A stretch of DNA of 64,000 nt from Mucilaginibacter sp. OK283 (GCF_900110415.1 NZ_FODR01000004.1:372001-436000); one strand, 5' to 3'; shown: positions 32,682 through 43,682, counted from the first letter of the stretch. The notes: generated by a model from the sequence alone, not told the origin. Translations and numbers: made by a program.

Positions 32682-33149
32682 CTAATTTTAATTTTTGGCG
32701 AAGTTAGTAGTTTTTTATGTGTTCATAGTTAATGGTTCATAGTTCATGGCCGTTTTTTGCTTAATGTAAGTAGTTCCGTGCAGCTAAATATGCCATCTTA
32801 TGTATCCGGCCATGAACCATGATCTATGAACCATCAACTTTCCCAAAATAGTCTACTCTTCACATAGATTTAACCAACAAAATTTTATTCTGTTATTGGT
32901 ATATTTACCGATTGTATAAATGAATAGCGGTAAATTGGTGCAACTTTATACCGATTCTAAATAAGAAAACAACATATTTCATTTACTTAATCATAATAAT
33001 TCATTGTTTATGTTGTCATTTTGTTAAATAAATATGATATAGATAATCGAATTTTTAGAAATCTTTAAAAATTCCGATAAATTTTATAATTTATTTGCAA
33101 ATTGGTAACTTCGTTGTTACACCCCTTTATAAACGGTTTACTCTTAAAG
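32682..33149. other. AT-rich spacer with an inverted repeat, upstream of gltB
   Basis: No gene is seen in these 468 bp. At about 32721–32840, words AATGGTTCATAGTTCATGG and CGGCCATGAACCATGATC form an imperfect inverted repeat. The last 230 bp are strongly AT-rich and must contain the gltB promoter; I cannot place it exactly. Confidence 0.5.
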
Positions 33150-36100
33150 ATGAATCAAACTGATAGCAACCAGGGCCTTTACAGGCCAGAATTTGAACAC
33201 GATTCGTGCGGAACTGGATTTATAACCAACATAAATGGTCATAAAAGTAACCAGATTATTGATGATGCGCTTACGATGCTCGAGAACATGGAACACCGCG
33301 GTGCCTGCGGATGTGATCCTGAAACCGGCGATGGTGCCGGTATATTAATACAACTGCCCCATGAGTTTTTAATGGAGGAATGCTCAAACCTCGAGATCAG
33401 CCTGCCCGAACCGGGCGAGTATGGTGTTGGGATGATCTTTTTCCCGAAAGACTCGGCACAAAAAAAGGCCTGCCGCATTGTGATTACCAATGCGATAGAA
33501 AAGCTTGGCCTTGTTAAATTAGGTTACCGCAAATTGACCGTTGATTCAATGGCAGTTGGCGAAACAGCCCGCCAGGCAGAGCCGGATGTGGAGCAGATAT
33601 TTATTGCCCGCCCGCACCACATTACTAATGCGGATGACTTTGAGCGGAAGCTTTTTATATTACGCAGGTACATCAATAAAACTATTACGGATACCATTCC
33701 CGGCGCATCTGAATATTTTTATTTTACATCGTTATCCTGCAAAACAATTGTTTACAAAGGCCAGGTAACTACTTACCAGCTGCGTAAATATTATGCTGAT
33801 TTAACTGATCCGCGTATTGCATCTGGCTTTGCCATGATCCATTCACGTTTCTCTACCAATACTTTCCCATCGTGGAAACTGGCTCAGCCTTTCCGCCTGA
33901 TTGCCCATAATGGCGAGATCAATACTTTAACCGGCAACTTAAACTGGTTTTATGCCGGTTTAAAATCATATGCTTCGTCGTACTTCACGGCCGAAGAAAT
34001 GGAAATGATTATGCCGGTGATTGATAACAACCAGTCAGACTCTGCCTGTCTGGATAATATCATCGAAATTCTGTTACACTCGGGCCGTTCGTTACCACAT
34101 GTAATGATGATGCTGGTACCCGAGGCATGGGACGGCAACGTACACATGGATCCTATTAAAAAGGCGTTTTACGAATACCATGCTACTTTGATGGAGCCAT
34201 GGGATGGCCCGGCCGCTATCACCTTTACCGATGGTAAACTGGTAGGTGCTTTATTGGACAGAAATGGCCTCCGCCCCTTGCGTTATGTAATTACCAACGA
34301 TGGCCGCGTTATAGCAGCATCGGAGGCGGGTACTCTGGCTATCGACGAAAGTACCGTAGTACGTAAAGGTCGTTTGCAACCTGGTAAAATGTTGCTGATT
34401 GATACCGAAAAAGGCAGGATAATTACCGATGATGAAATTAAAAAACAAATTTCTTCAAGGCAGCCTTATGGCCGCTGGCTGGAGAATTATAAAATAAACC
34501 TGAGCGAACTTACCGAACCCCGTTTGGCATTCGCTCAGCTATCAGAAGCTTCTGTATTCCGTTACCAGCAGGTATTTGGTTATAGCCGCGAGGATATAGA
34601 CACCATTATTAAGCCTATGGCTGTTGATGGTAAAGAGCCCGTAGGCTCCATGGGTACCGATGTGCCTTTGGCTATATTATCTGATAAACCACAACATTTA
34701 TCAAGCTACTTTAAGCAATTTTTTGCCCAGGTAACCAACCCGCCTATCGACCCGATCCGCGAGCGCCTGGTAATGAGTTTGGCAACTTTTATCGGAAACA
34801 ACGGTAACTTGCTGGATGAAGATAAAATGCACTGCCATTGTGTGGTTTTAAAACACCCGATATTAAAAAACCACCAGTTAGAAAAACTACGGAGTATTGA
34901 TACCGGCCTTTTCCATGCCAAAACGCTGCAAACTTACTTTGTAGCCGATGGTATGCCCGGCTCGTTAGAAAAAGGTATAGCAAGGCTTTGCCGCTATGCC
35001 GAGGATGCCGTTGATGATGGATTTGAAGTATTGATCCTGTCGGATCGTGCTGTAGATTCGGAGCACGCGCCCATCCCTACATTATTGGCGGTATCTGCGG
35101 TACATCATCACCTGATTAAAAAAGGCCGCCGCGGCGCTGTAGGCTTGGTTGTTGAAACCGGGGATGCGTGGGAAGTGCACCACTTTGCCTGCTTGCTGGC
35201 ATTTGGCGCTACAGCTATCAACCCGTACCTGGCTTTGGCAACTATCGAAACCGTTAAAAACAACGGCAGTTTAGAAACCAGCCATGATATTAAAACATTA
35301 CAAAAAAACTACGTAAAATCTATAAATGATGGTTTGTTGAAGATCTTCTCTAAAATGGGGATCTCGACCCTACAATCATACCATGGTTCGCAGGTTTTTG
35401 AAATATTAGGTTTAAATAAAACGGTTGTAGATAAATATTTCTGCGGAGCTGTTACCCGTATTGGCGGTTTGGGCCTTGACGAAATAGCCCGCGAAGCGCT
35501 ATGCAAACACCGCATGGGCTTTAACACCAAGGGAGCCGACAATTTATTGCCCGAAGGTGGTATTTACCAATGGAAACGCAGGGGCGAAGCGCACTTATTT
35601 AACCCAACCACTGTACACTTATTACAACATGCTACCCGTAGCAATGATTACAACGTGTACAAAAATTACGCTAAAGCAATTAACGAGCAAACCGAAAAGC
35701 ATTTTACCATTCGGGGATTGCTTGACTTTGCCCATCACCGCGAAGCTATCAGCATTGACGAGGTTGAACCGGCCGAAAATATCATGAAACGCTTTGCAAC
35801 AGGCGCCATGTCATTCGGTTCTATATCTCACGAGGCGCATAGCACCATGGCTATTGCCATGAACCGCATAGGTGGTAAAAGTAACACCGGCGAAGGCGGC
35901 GAGGATGAAATGCGTTACGAAAAAATGGCCAACGGCGACTCCATGCGTTCGGCTATTAAGCAGATAGCATCTGCTCGTTTTGGTGTAACATCAAATTACC
36001 TGACCAATGCCGATGAATTGCAGATAAAAATGGCACAAGGCGCTAAGCCAGGCGAAGGCGGACAACTTCCTGGTCATAAAGTTGATGACTGGATTGCTAA

Positions 36101-37667
36101 AACCCGTCACTCAACCCCTGGTGTAGGCTTAATTTCTCCACCGCCGCACCACGATATTTACTCTATCGAAGACTTGGCGCAGTTGATATTCGATTTAAAA
36201 AATGCTAACCGTGCTGCACGTATCAATGTGAAATTGGTATCAAAAGCAGGTGTGGGTACAATAGCAGCAGGCGTGGCCAAAGCACATGCTGATGTTATCC
36301 TGATTGCCGGATACGATGGCGGTACAGGTGCATCGCCAATAAGCTCGGTAAAACACGCCGGCTTGCCATGGGAACTTGGTTTAACCGAAGCTCACCAAAC
36401 ATTGGTACGTAACAAATTACGCAGCCGTGTGGTATTGCAAACAGATGGCCAGCTAAAAACCGGTCGTGATTTGGCCATTGCAGCTTTGATGGGAGCCGAA
36501 GAGTGGGGCGTTGCAACAGCGGCGCTTGTAGCCGGTGGCTGTATCATGATGCGTAAGTGTCACCTGAATACCTGCCCGGTAGGTGTTGCCACGCAAGATC
36601 CTGAATTAAGGAAACTGTTTAGCGGTAAGGCAGATCACGTAGTGAACCTGTTTAAATTTATGGCCGAAGAACTGCGCGAGATTATGGCCGAATTAGGTTT
36701 CCGTACCATTAATGAAATGGTTGGCCGTGTTCAGTTCCTGAAAGTGAAAGATCATCTGGAAAGCTGGAAGGCTAAAAAGATTGACCTGAGCGGTATTTTA
36801 CACCCGGTTACCAATACCAAAGGCATGACGCTTTATAACAGCGAAAAGCAGGATCATGGCATGGATGAGATATTGGATTGGCAGTTGTTAGCGGCAGCTC
36901 AACCTGCTCTTGAAGATAAAACACCGGTATTTGCATCGTTCGATGTCATCAACGTTAACCGTACCATTGGTACCTTACTGTCAAACGAGATCTCGAAGAT
37001 CTATGGTTCGGCTGGCTTACCCGATAATACCATTAACTACAAATTCAAAGGCTCGGCCGGGCAAAGTTTCGGTGCTTTTGCAACCAAGGGTATCTCTTTT
37101 GAGTTGGAAGGCGAAGCCAATGACTACGTAGGTAAAGGTTTATCAGGCGCACAACTGGCTATTTATCCTTCAGCGAAAGCTACTTTTACACCGGAAGATA
37201 ATATCATCATTGGTAACGTTGCCCTATATGGTGCAACATCCGGCGAGTTATTTATAGGCGGTATGGCAGGCGAACGATTCGCGGTACGTAACTCAGGTGC
37301 TACTACTGTTGTAGAAGGTATTGGCGACCACGGTTGCGAGTATATGACCGGTGGCCGTGCACTTATCCTTGGTAAAACGGGCCGTAACTTTGCGGCAGGT
37401 ATGAGCGGTGGTTTAGCCTGGATTTATAACCCGGATAACAGCTTTGCCGAGAACTGTAATACCGAGATGGTGGATCTTGATCCGCTATCGTTACAGGATG
37501 AAGAGCAGATACTTACCTTATTGCGTAAGCATGTAAGCCTTACAGGCAGTAAACTTGCACAGCAGATCCTGGCTAACTGGGCCGAGGCATCTACACAGTT
37601 TGTGAAGGTGTATCCAAAAGAGTATAAAAAAGTAGTAGAGAAGTTACAATATCAAACAATAGGCTAA
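33150..37667 (+). CDS. gltB: Glutamate synthase large subunit
   Basis: 1505 residues. The class II amidotransferase nucleophile is C20 in HDSCGTGF, normally exposed by removal of a short propeptide. The central and FMN-binding domains follow (GEGGEDEMRY, QGAKPGEGGQLPGHKV, GYDGGTGASP), with the 3Fe-4S ligands in CIMMRKCHLNTCPVG and the C-terminal GXGXG domain (GGMAGERFAVRNSGA). It makes two glutamates from glutamine and 2-oxoglutarate. I start at ATG 33150 rather than the TTG at 33102, which would give an unusually long propeptide. gltD follows after 6 bp. Confidence 0.96.
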   Translation: MNQTDSNQGLYRPEFEHDSCGTGFITNINGHKSNQIIDDALTMLENMEHRGACGCDPETGDGAGILIQLPHEFLMEECSNLEISLPEPGEYGVGMIFFPKDSAQKKACRIVITNAIEKLGLVKLGYRKLTVDSMAVGETARQAEPDVEQIFIARPHHITNADDFERKLFILRRYINKTITDTIPGASEYFYFTSLSCKTIVYKGQVTTYQLRKYYADLTDPRIASGFAMIHSRFSTNTFPSWKLAQPFRLIAHNGEINTLTGNLNWFYAGLKSYASSYFTAEEMEMIMPVIDNNQSDSACLDNIIEILLHSGRSLPHVMMMLVPEAWDGNVHMDPIKKAFYEYHATLMEPWDGPAAITFTDGKLVGALLDRNGLRPLRYVITNDGRVIAASEAGTLAIDESTVVRKGRLQPGKMLLIDTEKGRIITDDEIKKQISSRQPYGRWLENYKINLSELTEPRLAFAQLSEASVFRYQQVFGYSREDIDTIIKPMAVDGKEPVGSMGTDVPLAILSDKPQHLSSYFKQFFAQVTNPPIDPIRERLVMSLATFIGNNGNLLDEDKMHCHCVVLKHPILKNHQLEKLRSIDTGLFHAKTLQTYFVADGMPGSLEKGIARLCRYAEDAVDDGFEVLILSDRAVDSEHAPIPTLLAVSAVHHHLIKKGRRGAVGLVVETGDAWEVHHFACLLAFGATAINPYLALATIETVKNNGSLETSHDIKTLQKNYVKSINDGLLKIFSKMGISTLQSYHGSQVFEILGLNKTVVDKYFCGAVTRIGGLGLDEIAREALCKHRMGFNTKGADNLLPEGGIYQWKRRGEAHLFNPTTVHLLQHATRSNDYNVYKNYAKAINEQTEKHFTIRGLLDFAHHREAISIDEVEPAENIMKRFATGAMSFGSISHEAHSTMAIAMNRIGGKSNTGEGGEDEMRYEKMANGDSMRSAIKQIASARFGVTSNYLTNADELQIKMAQGAKPGEGGQLPGHKVDDWIAKTRHSTPGVGLISPPPHHDIYSIEDLAQLIFDLKNANRAARINVKLVSKAGVGTIAAGVAKAHADVILIAGYDGGTGASPISSVKHAGLPWELGLTEAHQTLVRNKLRSRVVLQTDGQLKTGRDLAIAALMGAEEWGVATAALVAGGCIMMRKCHLNTCPVGVATQDPELRKLFSGKADHVVNLFKFMAEELREIMAELGFRTINEMVGRVQFLKVKDHLESWKAKKIDLSGILHPVTNTKGMTLYNSEKQDHGMDEILDWQLLAAAQPALEDKTPVFASFDVINVNRTIGTLLSNEISKIYGSAGLPDNTINYKFKGSAGQSFGAFATKGISFELEGEANDYVGKGLSGAQLAIYPSAKATFTPEDNIIIGNVALYGATSGELFIGGMAGERFAVRNSGATTVVEGIGDHGCEYMTGGRALILGKTGRNFAAGMSGGLAWIYNPDNSFAENCNTEMVDLDPLSLQDEEQILTLLRKHVSLTGSKLAQQILANWAEASTQFVKVYPKEYKKVVEKLQYQTIG

Positions 37668-37673
37668 ATTTCA

Positions 37674-39152
37674 ATGGGAAAACCAACAGGATTTCAGGAG
37701 TTTAACAGGGAATTACCAACTAAGGTTCCCGCTGCTGAACGCGTAAAAAACTATAAAGAGTTTGTTAATTTATATACCGACGAAAAGCTGAACCAGCAAT
37801 CGGCCCGTTGTATGAATTGCGGTATCCCTTTTTGCCATTCGGGATGCCCGCTGGGTAATATTATCCCGGAGTTTAACGATGCCGTGTATCGTCAAAACTG
37901 GGAAGAAGCTTACCATATTTTATCATCAACTAATAATTTCCCCGAGTTTACAGGTCGTATCTGTCCTGCACCTTGCGAGTCTGCATGTGTGTTAGGTATC
38001 AACAAGCCGGCTGTAGCTATCGAGGAAATTGAAAAGCATATCATTGAAATTGCTTACCAGAAAAACCTGGTAAAACCAACTGCGCCTTTAGTAAAATCGG
38101 GCAAAAAAGTAGCTGTAATAGGCTCTGGTCCGGCCGGTTTGGCTGCTGCAGCTCAATTGGTAAAGGCAGGCCACGCAGTAACAGTTTACGAGCGCGATGA
38201 CAAACCGGGAGGTTTATTGCGCTACGGTATTCCTGATTTCAAATTAGAGAAAACTGTAGTAGAACGCCGTATAGAAGTAATGGAAAAAGATGGTGTGGTG
38301 TTTAAGCTGAACAGTGAAGTAGGTGTTAACGTTGCCGCTGATGAATTGGTGCGCAATAATGATGCTGTAGTACTGGCGGGTGGTTCAACAGTACCACGTA
38401 ACCTGATGATCCCCGGCAGGGAATTAAAAGGCATCCATTTTGCAATGGACTTTTTGAAACAGCAAAACAAACGTGTAAGCGATATTGCAGTTGACGGGGA
38501 TGATATTTTGGCCACAGGCAAAGATGTAGTAGTAATTGGCGGCGGCGATACCGGCAGCGATTGTGTTGGTACATCAAACCGCCAGGGAGCAAAATCAATT
38601 AAGCAGTTTGAGGTGATGTTTCAGCCACCTGCACAGCGTACACAGCACATGCCATGGCCAACATATCCAATGGTGCTTAAAACCACCAGCTCGCATGAGG
38701 AAGGCGCTGAACGTTTCTGGGGTGTAAACACCCTGGAGTTTTTAGGCGACGATGAAGGCAACCTGCGGGCTTTGAAAGTGGTAGATGTAGAGTGGGAGCA
38801 GGATTTTATGGGCCGCCCTGTAAAATTCCATGTGGTTGAAGGATCAGAACGTGAAATTCCTTGTCAGCGTGTGTTCCTGGCCATGGGTTTCCTGTATCCG
38901 CAGCCTGCAGGCCTGTTAGCTCAATTAGGCGTTGAACTGGATGACCGCAAAAACGTTAAAGCCAAAGAAGGCGTTTACCGCACCAACGTAAGTAAAGTAT
39001 TTGCTGCCGGCGATATGCGCCGCGGACAATCACTTGTTGTTTGGGCAATATCCGAAGGTCGCGAAACGGCCCGCAAAGTAGATGAGTTTTTAATGGGCCA
39101 CTCATTGCTGGAAAGTAAGGATGCCGTTAATCAGTTTGACCAGGTGTTTTAA
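37674..39152 (+). CDS. gltD: Glutamate synthase small subunit
   Basis: 492 residues. The N-terminal Fe-S region has [17 protein letters not shown] and [12 protein letters not shown] Rossmann FAD site is at [10 protein letters not shown] (about 148) and an NADPH site at [11 protein letters not shown], with the closing FAD motif [17 protein letters not shown]. It passes electrons from NADPH to GltB. It is cotranscribed with gltB and ends in a terminator. Confidence 0.96.
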   Translation: MGKPTGFQEFNRELPTKVPAAERVKNYKEFVNLYTDEKLNQQSARCMNCGIPFCHSGCPLGNIIPEFNDAVYRQNWEEAYHILSSTNNFPEFTGRICPAPCESACVLGINKPAVAIEEIEKHIIEIAYQKNLVKPTAPLVKSGKKVAVIGSGPAGLAAAAQLVKAGHAVTVYERDDKPGGLLRYGIPDFKLEKTVVERRIEVMEKDGVVFKLNSEVGVNVAADELVRNNDAVVLAGGSTVPRNLMIPGRELKGIHFAMDFLKQQNKRVSDIAVDGDDILATGKDVVVIGGGDTGSDCVGTSNRQGAKSIKQFEVMFQPPAQRTQHMPWPTYPMVLKTTSSHEEGAERFWGVNTLEFLGDDEGNLRALKVVDVEWEQDFMGRPVKFHVVEGSEREIPCQRVFLAMGFLYPQPAGLLAQLGVELDDRKNVKAKEGVYRTNVSKVFAAGDMRRGQSLVVWAISEGRETARKVDEFLMGHSLLESKDAVNQFDQVF

Positions 39153-39182
39153 AGTTAAAGGAACATATAAAATATAAGCTAA

Positions 39183-39217
39183 AAAGCCGATCCCTAACCA
39201 GAGGTTCGGCTTTTTTT
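39183..39217 (+). terminator. Rho-independent terminator of gltBD
   Basis: AAAGCCGA (39183–39190) pairs with TCGGCTTT (39206–39213), with an inner CCT/AGG pairing, followed by T residues. Confidence 0.88.
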
Positions 39218-39379
39218 ATAATTAATAATTAACTAATAATTATCGGTAATTAAAATATTTTCAAATTGTGGATTTTTCAAAAAAAAACAATGTTAATTAG
39301 CTATTTATTAGGTATTTATGTATTTTTATCCTGCTAAAAGGATATAATATCAAACGTTATTTAGCCTAAACCTCACACC

Positions 39380-41542
39380 ATGAAAAAATCGATTATCTTT
39401 CTACTTCTATGCTTAGCTTTTTACAAGGTTGAAGCCCAGGATACACTTTACACTTTTGGTAAAAATAAGCTGGCAATTAAAACAGATAAGAATGATTTTA
39501 AGCTTTTGCTCAAAAAGGAAAATGGAACCGAAGTTAGCCTAAGTCTTAAAGATGGTTCATATAGTCAAAAGAAGCTGTTTGCAGCTACTTACCTGGCGCT
39601 TGTTAAAACAGACAACGGCATATCACCAGCTGACACAATCGGAACCGAGAAATTGGATAATTCATACAAAAAGGCGAAGGCTTTTTATGAAAAGACCTGG
39701 AAAGATCAATATAGGGTAACTGATACAACGAAATTATCTATCAAATCTTCAATTTCTCCGGCCTTAGCCTGGGAGTTTAAAATGATCAATAAGTCATTTG
39801 AAATGCAGCTGTGTAAATTTGACAAGGGAAGTACAACATGTTTGCTAAATGACAGCATGGAAGTTCATGTGTCAAAATTTGAGATTTATGTATCACGTTC
39901 GGAGTTTAATAAAGCATTGGACACTTTGGTGAGTAATGCAAAAAAGAAAACCGAGCCTTTAACTATTGATCAAATAGATCAGATAAATTATTTAAAGGAA
40001 ACAATGTACGCCGATATGGTTAATTGGCTTAGTGATAAGAATAGAAATTCGTTAATAAATGTTGATAAGGTAGCTTATAATGACAGCTTAAGGGCCGAAA
40101 TTACCATAAGTAGGGAAATTCCTATATACCAGGTTTTTGAGAAGAACCAAGTTGCTAAAGGTAAAAAGAGCAAAACCGTTAAAGATGGAAAGGACTCCAA
40201 TGCTACGATTAATAAAACGGGAAAGGATACTGGCAGGAATAATGAAAATGATAAAACGATTACTGTTGATACAAGTAAGAGGAGCACTGGCTTTCATGCG
40301 TCTTTTGTATATAGTAATGGGATAAGCTATAAAAATATTTCAGTTGGTAAACTTAAAATATTGAATGCAAAAGTGCAGGTGTTCGACGGGTTTTTGTTAG
40401 GAACCACTTTTGATATCGATTCAGTTGATGCGGCTAAGTATTCATTGAAAAGAAATCAAACGATACGGGGAGGGTACAATATTAGGAATGTTATTTTTGC
40501 TAAAGATTTTTTAAACCATGCCGCGCCAAACTATCTCCAAAAGGAAATCTATACTTTTTCTTCTGCTACCTCTAAAGACAGTAATAATTATGTTTATTTA
40601 ATTAATGAGTTGATTGATTTTAAACCGCCGACCAAGGCACCTAATGCTCACTTTACAGCCCCAGAAACACTTTTAAGTTTTGACAAAGATCAGTTAGGAA
40701 AACCTGTTACCATTAAGGAAAAGTCATTGTATTCTTTTGCTACTCTTGATATTTATTCAGACCTGATTGGCCTTTTTAATGAAAATAATCCTAACGGACT
40801 TATACAATCAGAATTAAAGATCGGTACCGCGCTATTTAGAAAACCCATTTTTCGTTCAAATTATCGCGTTCGTCCGGCCAACGAGATTTTAGTTACGCCT
40901 TTCAACAAGGCCGAAATATTTTTTAAATTTTCAAAGCTTGATGACAAAGTAAGATATCTCGATGTGCAAAGAAGCGCAGATAGTAATCCAGCTAATATTC
41001 CTTATATACATGGTATCAATATATTACAGTATCAAAGCTTGAATTATGGTGTTAGGTTTAATATTGTAAATCTTGATTATAGGGGAGGTAATACAGCGCT
41101 TACCGGTGAAGCATCAATATATAGAACTCCCTTACGCGACAGTACAAAAACAACAGAAGGTAATGTTATAATTAAAACTCCGGAGACCTTTGGTATCAAT
41201 TCCACGGCACTAAGTGTAGGGGTTAGCTCAAGAATACATGCTGCAACATATTTAGACATGGATTTTGGCACGAGATTTATTTTAGTAAAACCACGCATAG
41301 ACTCGCTTAAGTTAACTAATACCGAATACAATGAGTTTTATAAAAATAACAAATATGTCCCGGCGAGTTCTGTTAAAATATGGAGTTATAAAGCAATGAC
41401 CAATATTTATCTTAATGATGATAAATCAAAAAGGATCATCATTAGGTTTGAATACTTTTTCGATATGAAACAAACAAGTAATAATTTCTCAACACTGCAG
41501 GTGGGATATAGCGCAGCTTTAGATAAATTTCTCAAACCATAG
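39380..41542 (+). CDS. Exported protein of unknown function (720 residues)
   Basis: It begins with a signal peptide ending near residue 20 (YKVEAQ). The middle holds a Lys/Asp/Asn/Thr-rich, low-complexity linker (about 255–300, KGKKSKTVKDGKDSN...). The C-terminal third has alternating beta-strand character (IIIRFEYFF, TLQVGYSAAL), suggesting an outer-membrane or surface beta domain. I recognise no family. The DNA is AT-rich relative to gltBD. It is preceded by a terminator and followed by a 400-bp gap, so it is an independent unit. Confidence 0.7.
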   Translation: MKKSIIFLLLCLAFYKVEAQDTLYTFGKNKLAIKTDKNDFKLLLKKENGTEVSLSLKDGSYSQKKLFAATYLALVKTDNGISPADTIGTEKLDNSYKKAKAFYEKTWKDQYRVTDTTKLSIKSSISPALAWEFKMINKSFEMQLCKFDKGSTTCLLNDSMEVHVSKFEIYVSRSEFNKALDTLVSNAKKKTEPLTIDQIDQINYLKETMYADMVNWLSDKNRNSLINVDKVAYNDSLRAEITISREIPIYQVFEKNQVAKGKKSKTVKDGKDSNATINKTGKDTGRNNENDKTITVDTSKRSTGFHASFVYSNGISYKNISVGKLKILNAKVQVFDGFLLGTTFDIDSVDAAKYSLKRNQTIRGGYNIRNVIFAKDFLNHAAPNYLQKEIYTFSSATSKDSNNYVYLINELIDFKPPTKAPNAHFTAPETLLSFDKDQLGKPVTIKEKSLYSFATLDIYSDLIGLFNENNPNGLIQSELKIGTALFRKPIFRSNYRVRPANEILVTPFNKAEIFFKFSKLDDKVRYLDVQRSADSNPANIPYIHGINILQYQSLNYGVRFNIVNLDYRGGNTALTGEASIYRTPLRDSTKTTEGNVIIKTPETFGINSTALSVGVSSRIHAATYLDMDFGTRFILVKPRIDSLKLTNTEYNEFYKNNKYVPASSVKIWSYKAMTNIYLNDDKSKRIIIRFEYFFDMKQTSNNFSTLQVGYSAALDKFLKP

Positions 41543-41942
41543 TTTTGGTTCGATTCGATATTGACAAAGGCTTATTACACATTTTGCTATTTGGCTATCA
41601 ATGAATCAATAGTCAAAATAGCTGCTTAATGCTTAATTTTACCAATTGGAAATTTATTTCAGGCAATAAAAAAAACAGCTATTTCAATAAACCTGAAGCC
41701 GGGTACGAAACAAAGTATTCTTTCCATACTTAGGAATGCTGTAAGTTCGTGGTAAAAGATGTTCTTGCTCAATTGTTAAACTCATTTACCCGTTGAGTTA
41801 CAAATTGAGCTTTTCGGTAAATAAATAACTCTTTATTTAATGTTCTGTGTATTAATGCAATTAGTTGATATAATTATGCCACTTTGGTAAACCACTTACC
41901 TCTTTTGTTGTTAAACCTAAACAAGGCATAATCAATTTATAA
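41543..41942. other. Gene-free 400-bp spacer
   Basis: There is no credible ORF, no RNA gene and no long repeat here. A short AACTC/GAGTT pairing around 41780–41805 is the only structure noticed. It presumably holds the promoter of the DUF4142 gene. Confidence 0.4.
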
Positions 41943-42476
41943 ATGAAGTATTTCACCGGCTTATTATTGATTTTGGTTACCCTCATTTGGATACCATCAT
42001 GCGAGAGCAACAAACGCGCAAACAATTACAACAATAAAGTACTCGTTGACGACGCCGGAACACTTTTTTTTAAAAATGGCGCTGAGGCCAGCCTGACCAC
42101 CGTAAAAGCTTCCGGTTTGGCTATCTCCAACTCAAAAAATCAACAGGTTATTCAGTTTGCCAAGGCGATGATTGACGACCATACTTTGCTTGCCGATAAT
42201 TTAAAAAAATTGGAGATTGATAACTTTGTAACCTCCAGCGATACCATAAATGCCGGCCATCAACAAGTAATTGCCGCTCTTGAACAAAAAAAGGCGGCCG
42301 ATTTTGATAAAGCTTATATGGAACTAATTGTAAACCAGCACGAACAGGAGATAACCTTGTTTAAAACAGCCTCACTCAATAAAAATCCAAACCTATCTGA
42401 TTTTGCCAACAAAAATATGCCATCGTTGCAAGCGCATCTTGATTCGGCTAAGATGATTATGCTGGCGTTAAAATAG
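41943..42476 (+). CDS. DUF4142 ferritin-like lipoprotein
   Basis: 177 residues with a lipoprotein signal (WIPSC, Cys20). The mature part is a four-helix bundle with the DUF4142 pattern: FFKNGAEASLTTVKASGLA, QVIQFAKAMIDDHTLLADNL, AYMELIVNQHEQEITLFK and LQAHLDSAKMI. The His/Glu positions resemble ferritin-like metal sites, but iron binding has not been settled for this family. It is probably a periplasmic, outer-membrane-anchored protein. Confidence 0.8.
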   Translation: MKYFTGLLLILVTLIWIPSCESNKRANNYNNKVLVDDAGTLFFKNGAEASLTTVKASGLAISNSKNQQVIQFAKAMIDDHTLLADNLKKLEIDNFVTSSDTINAGHQQVIAALEQKKAADFDKAYMELIVNQHEQEITLFKTASLNKNPNLSDFANKNMPSLQAHLDSAKMIMLALK

Positions 42477-42527
42477 TTTATTTTATAGCAGGTAATGTTT
42501 AAATTGCGGGCTATACCTATCTAAATC

Positions 42528-43526
42528 ATGCTATTAAAAAAACGTTCAGTTATTGCCTTTTTGCTGGTTTTAATTGCCTGCCAAATACAGGTTTCTGCAC
42601 AAGTTTCTGCTATAAAGCCGGGTGAGGTTTGGCCCGATAACCGGGGCGAACATGTACAGGCCCATGGTGGCGGTATTATCAAAATTGGCAAATTATATTA
42701 CTGGTTTGGCGAAGACCGGGCAAAAGACAATGATCCCGCCAAACGCTACGTAGCCTGTTATTCCTCTCCCGACCTTACGAATTGGACATTCCGGAACAAA
42801 GTGATCAAAACAGACGACCCGGCAAACTTTGGTAAAGGCTTTGTTTTAGAACGGCCAAAGGTTTTTTACAACAAAAAGAACAGGCAGTATGTGATGTACC
42901 TGCATATGGATAGCGCCAACTACAAAGCTGCCCGTGTTGGCGTTGCGGTTTGTGAAAAGATAGATGGCGACTACAAGTACCTTAAAAGCTTTAGGCCTTT
43001 AGGCGAGCAAAGCCGGGATATTGGCCAGTTTGTTGACGATGACGGTTCGGCATACCTGATATTTGAGGATAGGGCCAAAGGCTTCCATATTGCACAACTA
43101 TCGGACGATTACCTGAGCGTTGAAAAAGAGATTTGCCTTATTAAAGCGCCTTTGGAAGGTGGCGCCCTGGTGCATTATAAAGGGCTTTACTATGCCATTG
43201 GATCGGCGCTTACCGGCTGGGACGCTAATCCTAACAAATATGCTACGGCAACATCGCTAAGCGGGCCATGGTCGGAGTTTAAAGATATTGCCCCGCCCGA
43301 AACAAACACTTATGGATCTCAATCTACCATGATGGTTAAAGTTGTTGGTACAAAAAGCACCACCATAATTTTTATGGCCGACCAATGGCGCCCCAAAGCC
43401 CAATGGGATTCGCGCTATCTGTGGATGCCTTTGGAGATAGGCGACGGCAAGTTATGGTTGCCAAAGCCGCAGCCCTGGAAGATAGATGTAAAAACGGGGG
43501 AATGGAAAAATGTTGAGGATAAATGA
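42528..43526 (+). CDS. Secreted GH43-like glycoside hydrolase
   Basis: 332 residues with a signal peptide ending near residue 25 (QVSAQ). It has a five-bladed propeller pattern with GEVWPDNRGEHVQAHGGGII, YYWFGEDRA, GQFVDDDGSAYLIFED, EGGALVHYKGLYY and YGSQSTMM, fitting GH43 (subfamily 34-like). Such enzymes remove arabinose, xylose or galactose side chains from plant glycans. It stands 51 bp after the DUF4142 gene with no other polysaccharide genes adjacent. Confidence 0.8.
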   Translation: MLLKKRSVIAFLLVLIACQIQVSAQVSAIKPGEVWPDNRGEHVQAHGGGIIKIGKLYYWFGEDRAKDNDPAKRYVACYSSPDLTNWTFRNKVIKTDDPANFGKGFVLERPKVFYNKKNRQYVMYLHMDSANYKAARVGVAVCEKIDGDYKYLKSFRPLGEQSRDIGQFVDDDGSAYLIFEDRAKGFHIAQLSDDYLSVEKEICLIKAPLEGGALVHYKGLYYAIGSALTGWDANPNKYATATSLSGPWSEFKDIAPPETNTYGSQSTMMVKVVGTKSTTIIFMADQWRPKAQWDSRYLWMPLEIGDGKLWLPKPQPWKIDVKTGEWKNVEDK

Positions 43527-43545
43527 GAACCTGTTAACCCTTTAA

Positions 43546-43660
43546 CTCCCGCGAGGTTAGCGTCAGCGTAACTCGTGGGCATCCTGGTTTAAGCCTATGG
43601 CTTAACTATTTCAGCTGAAAGCTGAAACCATGTACCCCACGAGCTGGAAGCTCGCGGGAG
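43546..43660. ncRNA. Four-stem folded element (nested palindromes)
   Basis: Outer arms CTCCCGCGAG (43546–43555) and CTCGCGGGAG (43651–43660) enclose second arms CTCGTGGG (43572–43579) and CCCACGAG (43636–43643). Inside are two perfect hairpins: TTAAGCC/GGCTTAA (43589–43605) and TTTCAGCT/AGCTGAAA (43609–43627). The result is a two-part stem topped by two adjacent hairpins, a multi-branched fold. It lies between two convergent genes. It may be a structured RNA, a bidirectional terminator or a palindromic mobile repeat; I favour a dispersed repeat with RNA structure. Confidence 0.5.
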
Positions 43661-43682
43661 CGATACGCGATAGCGGAAGATG

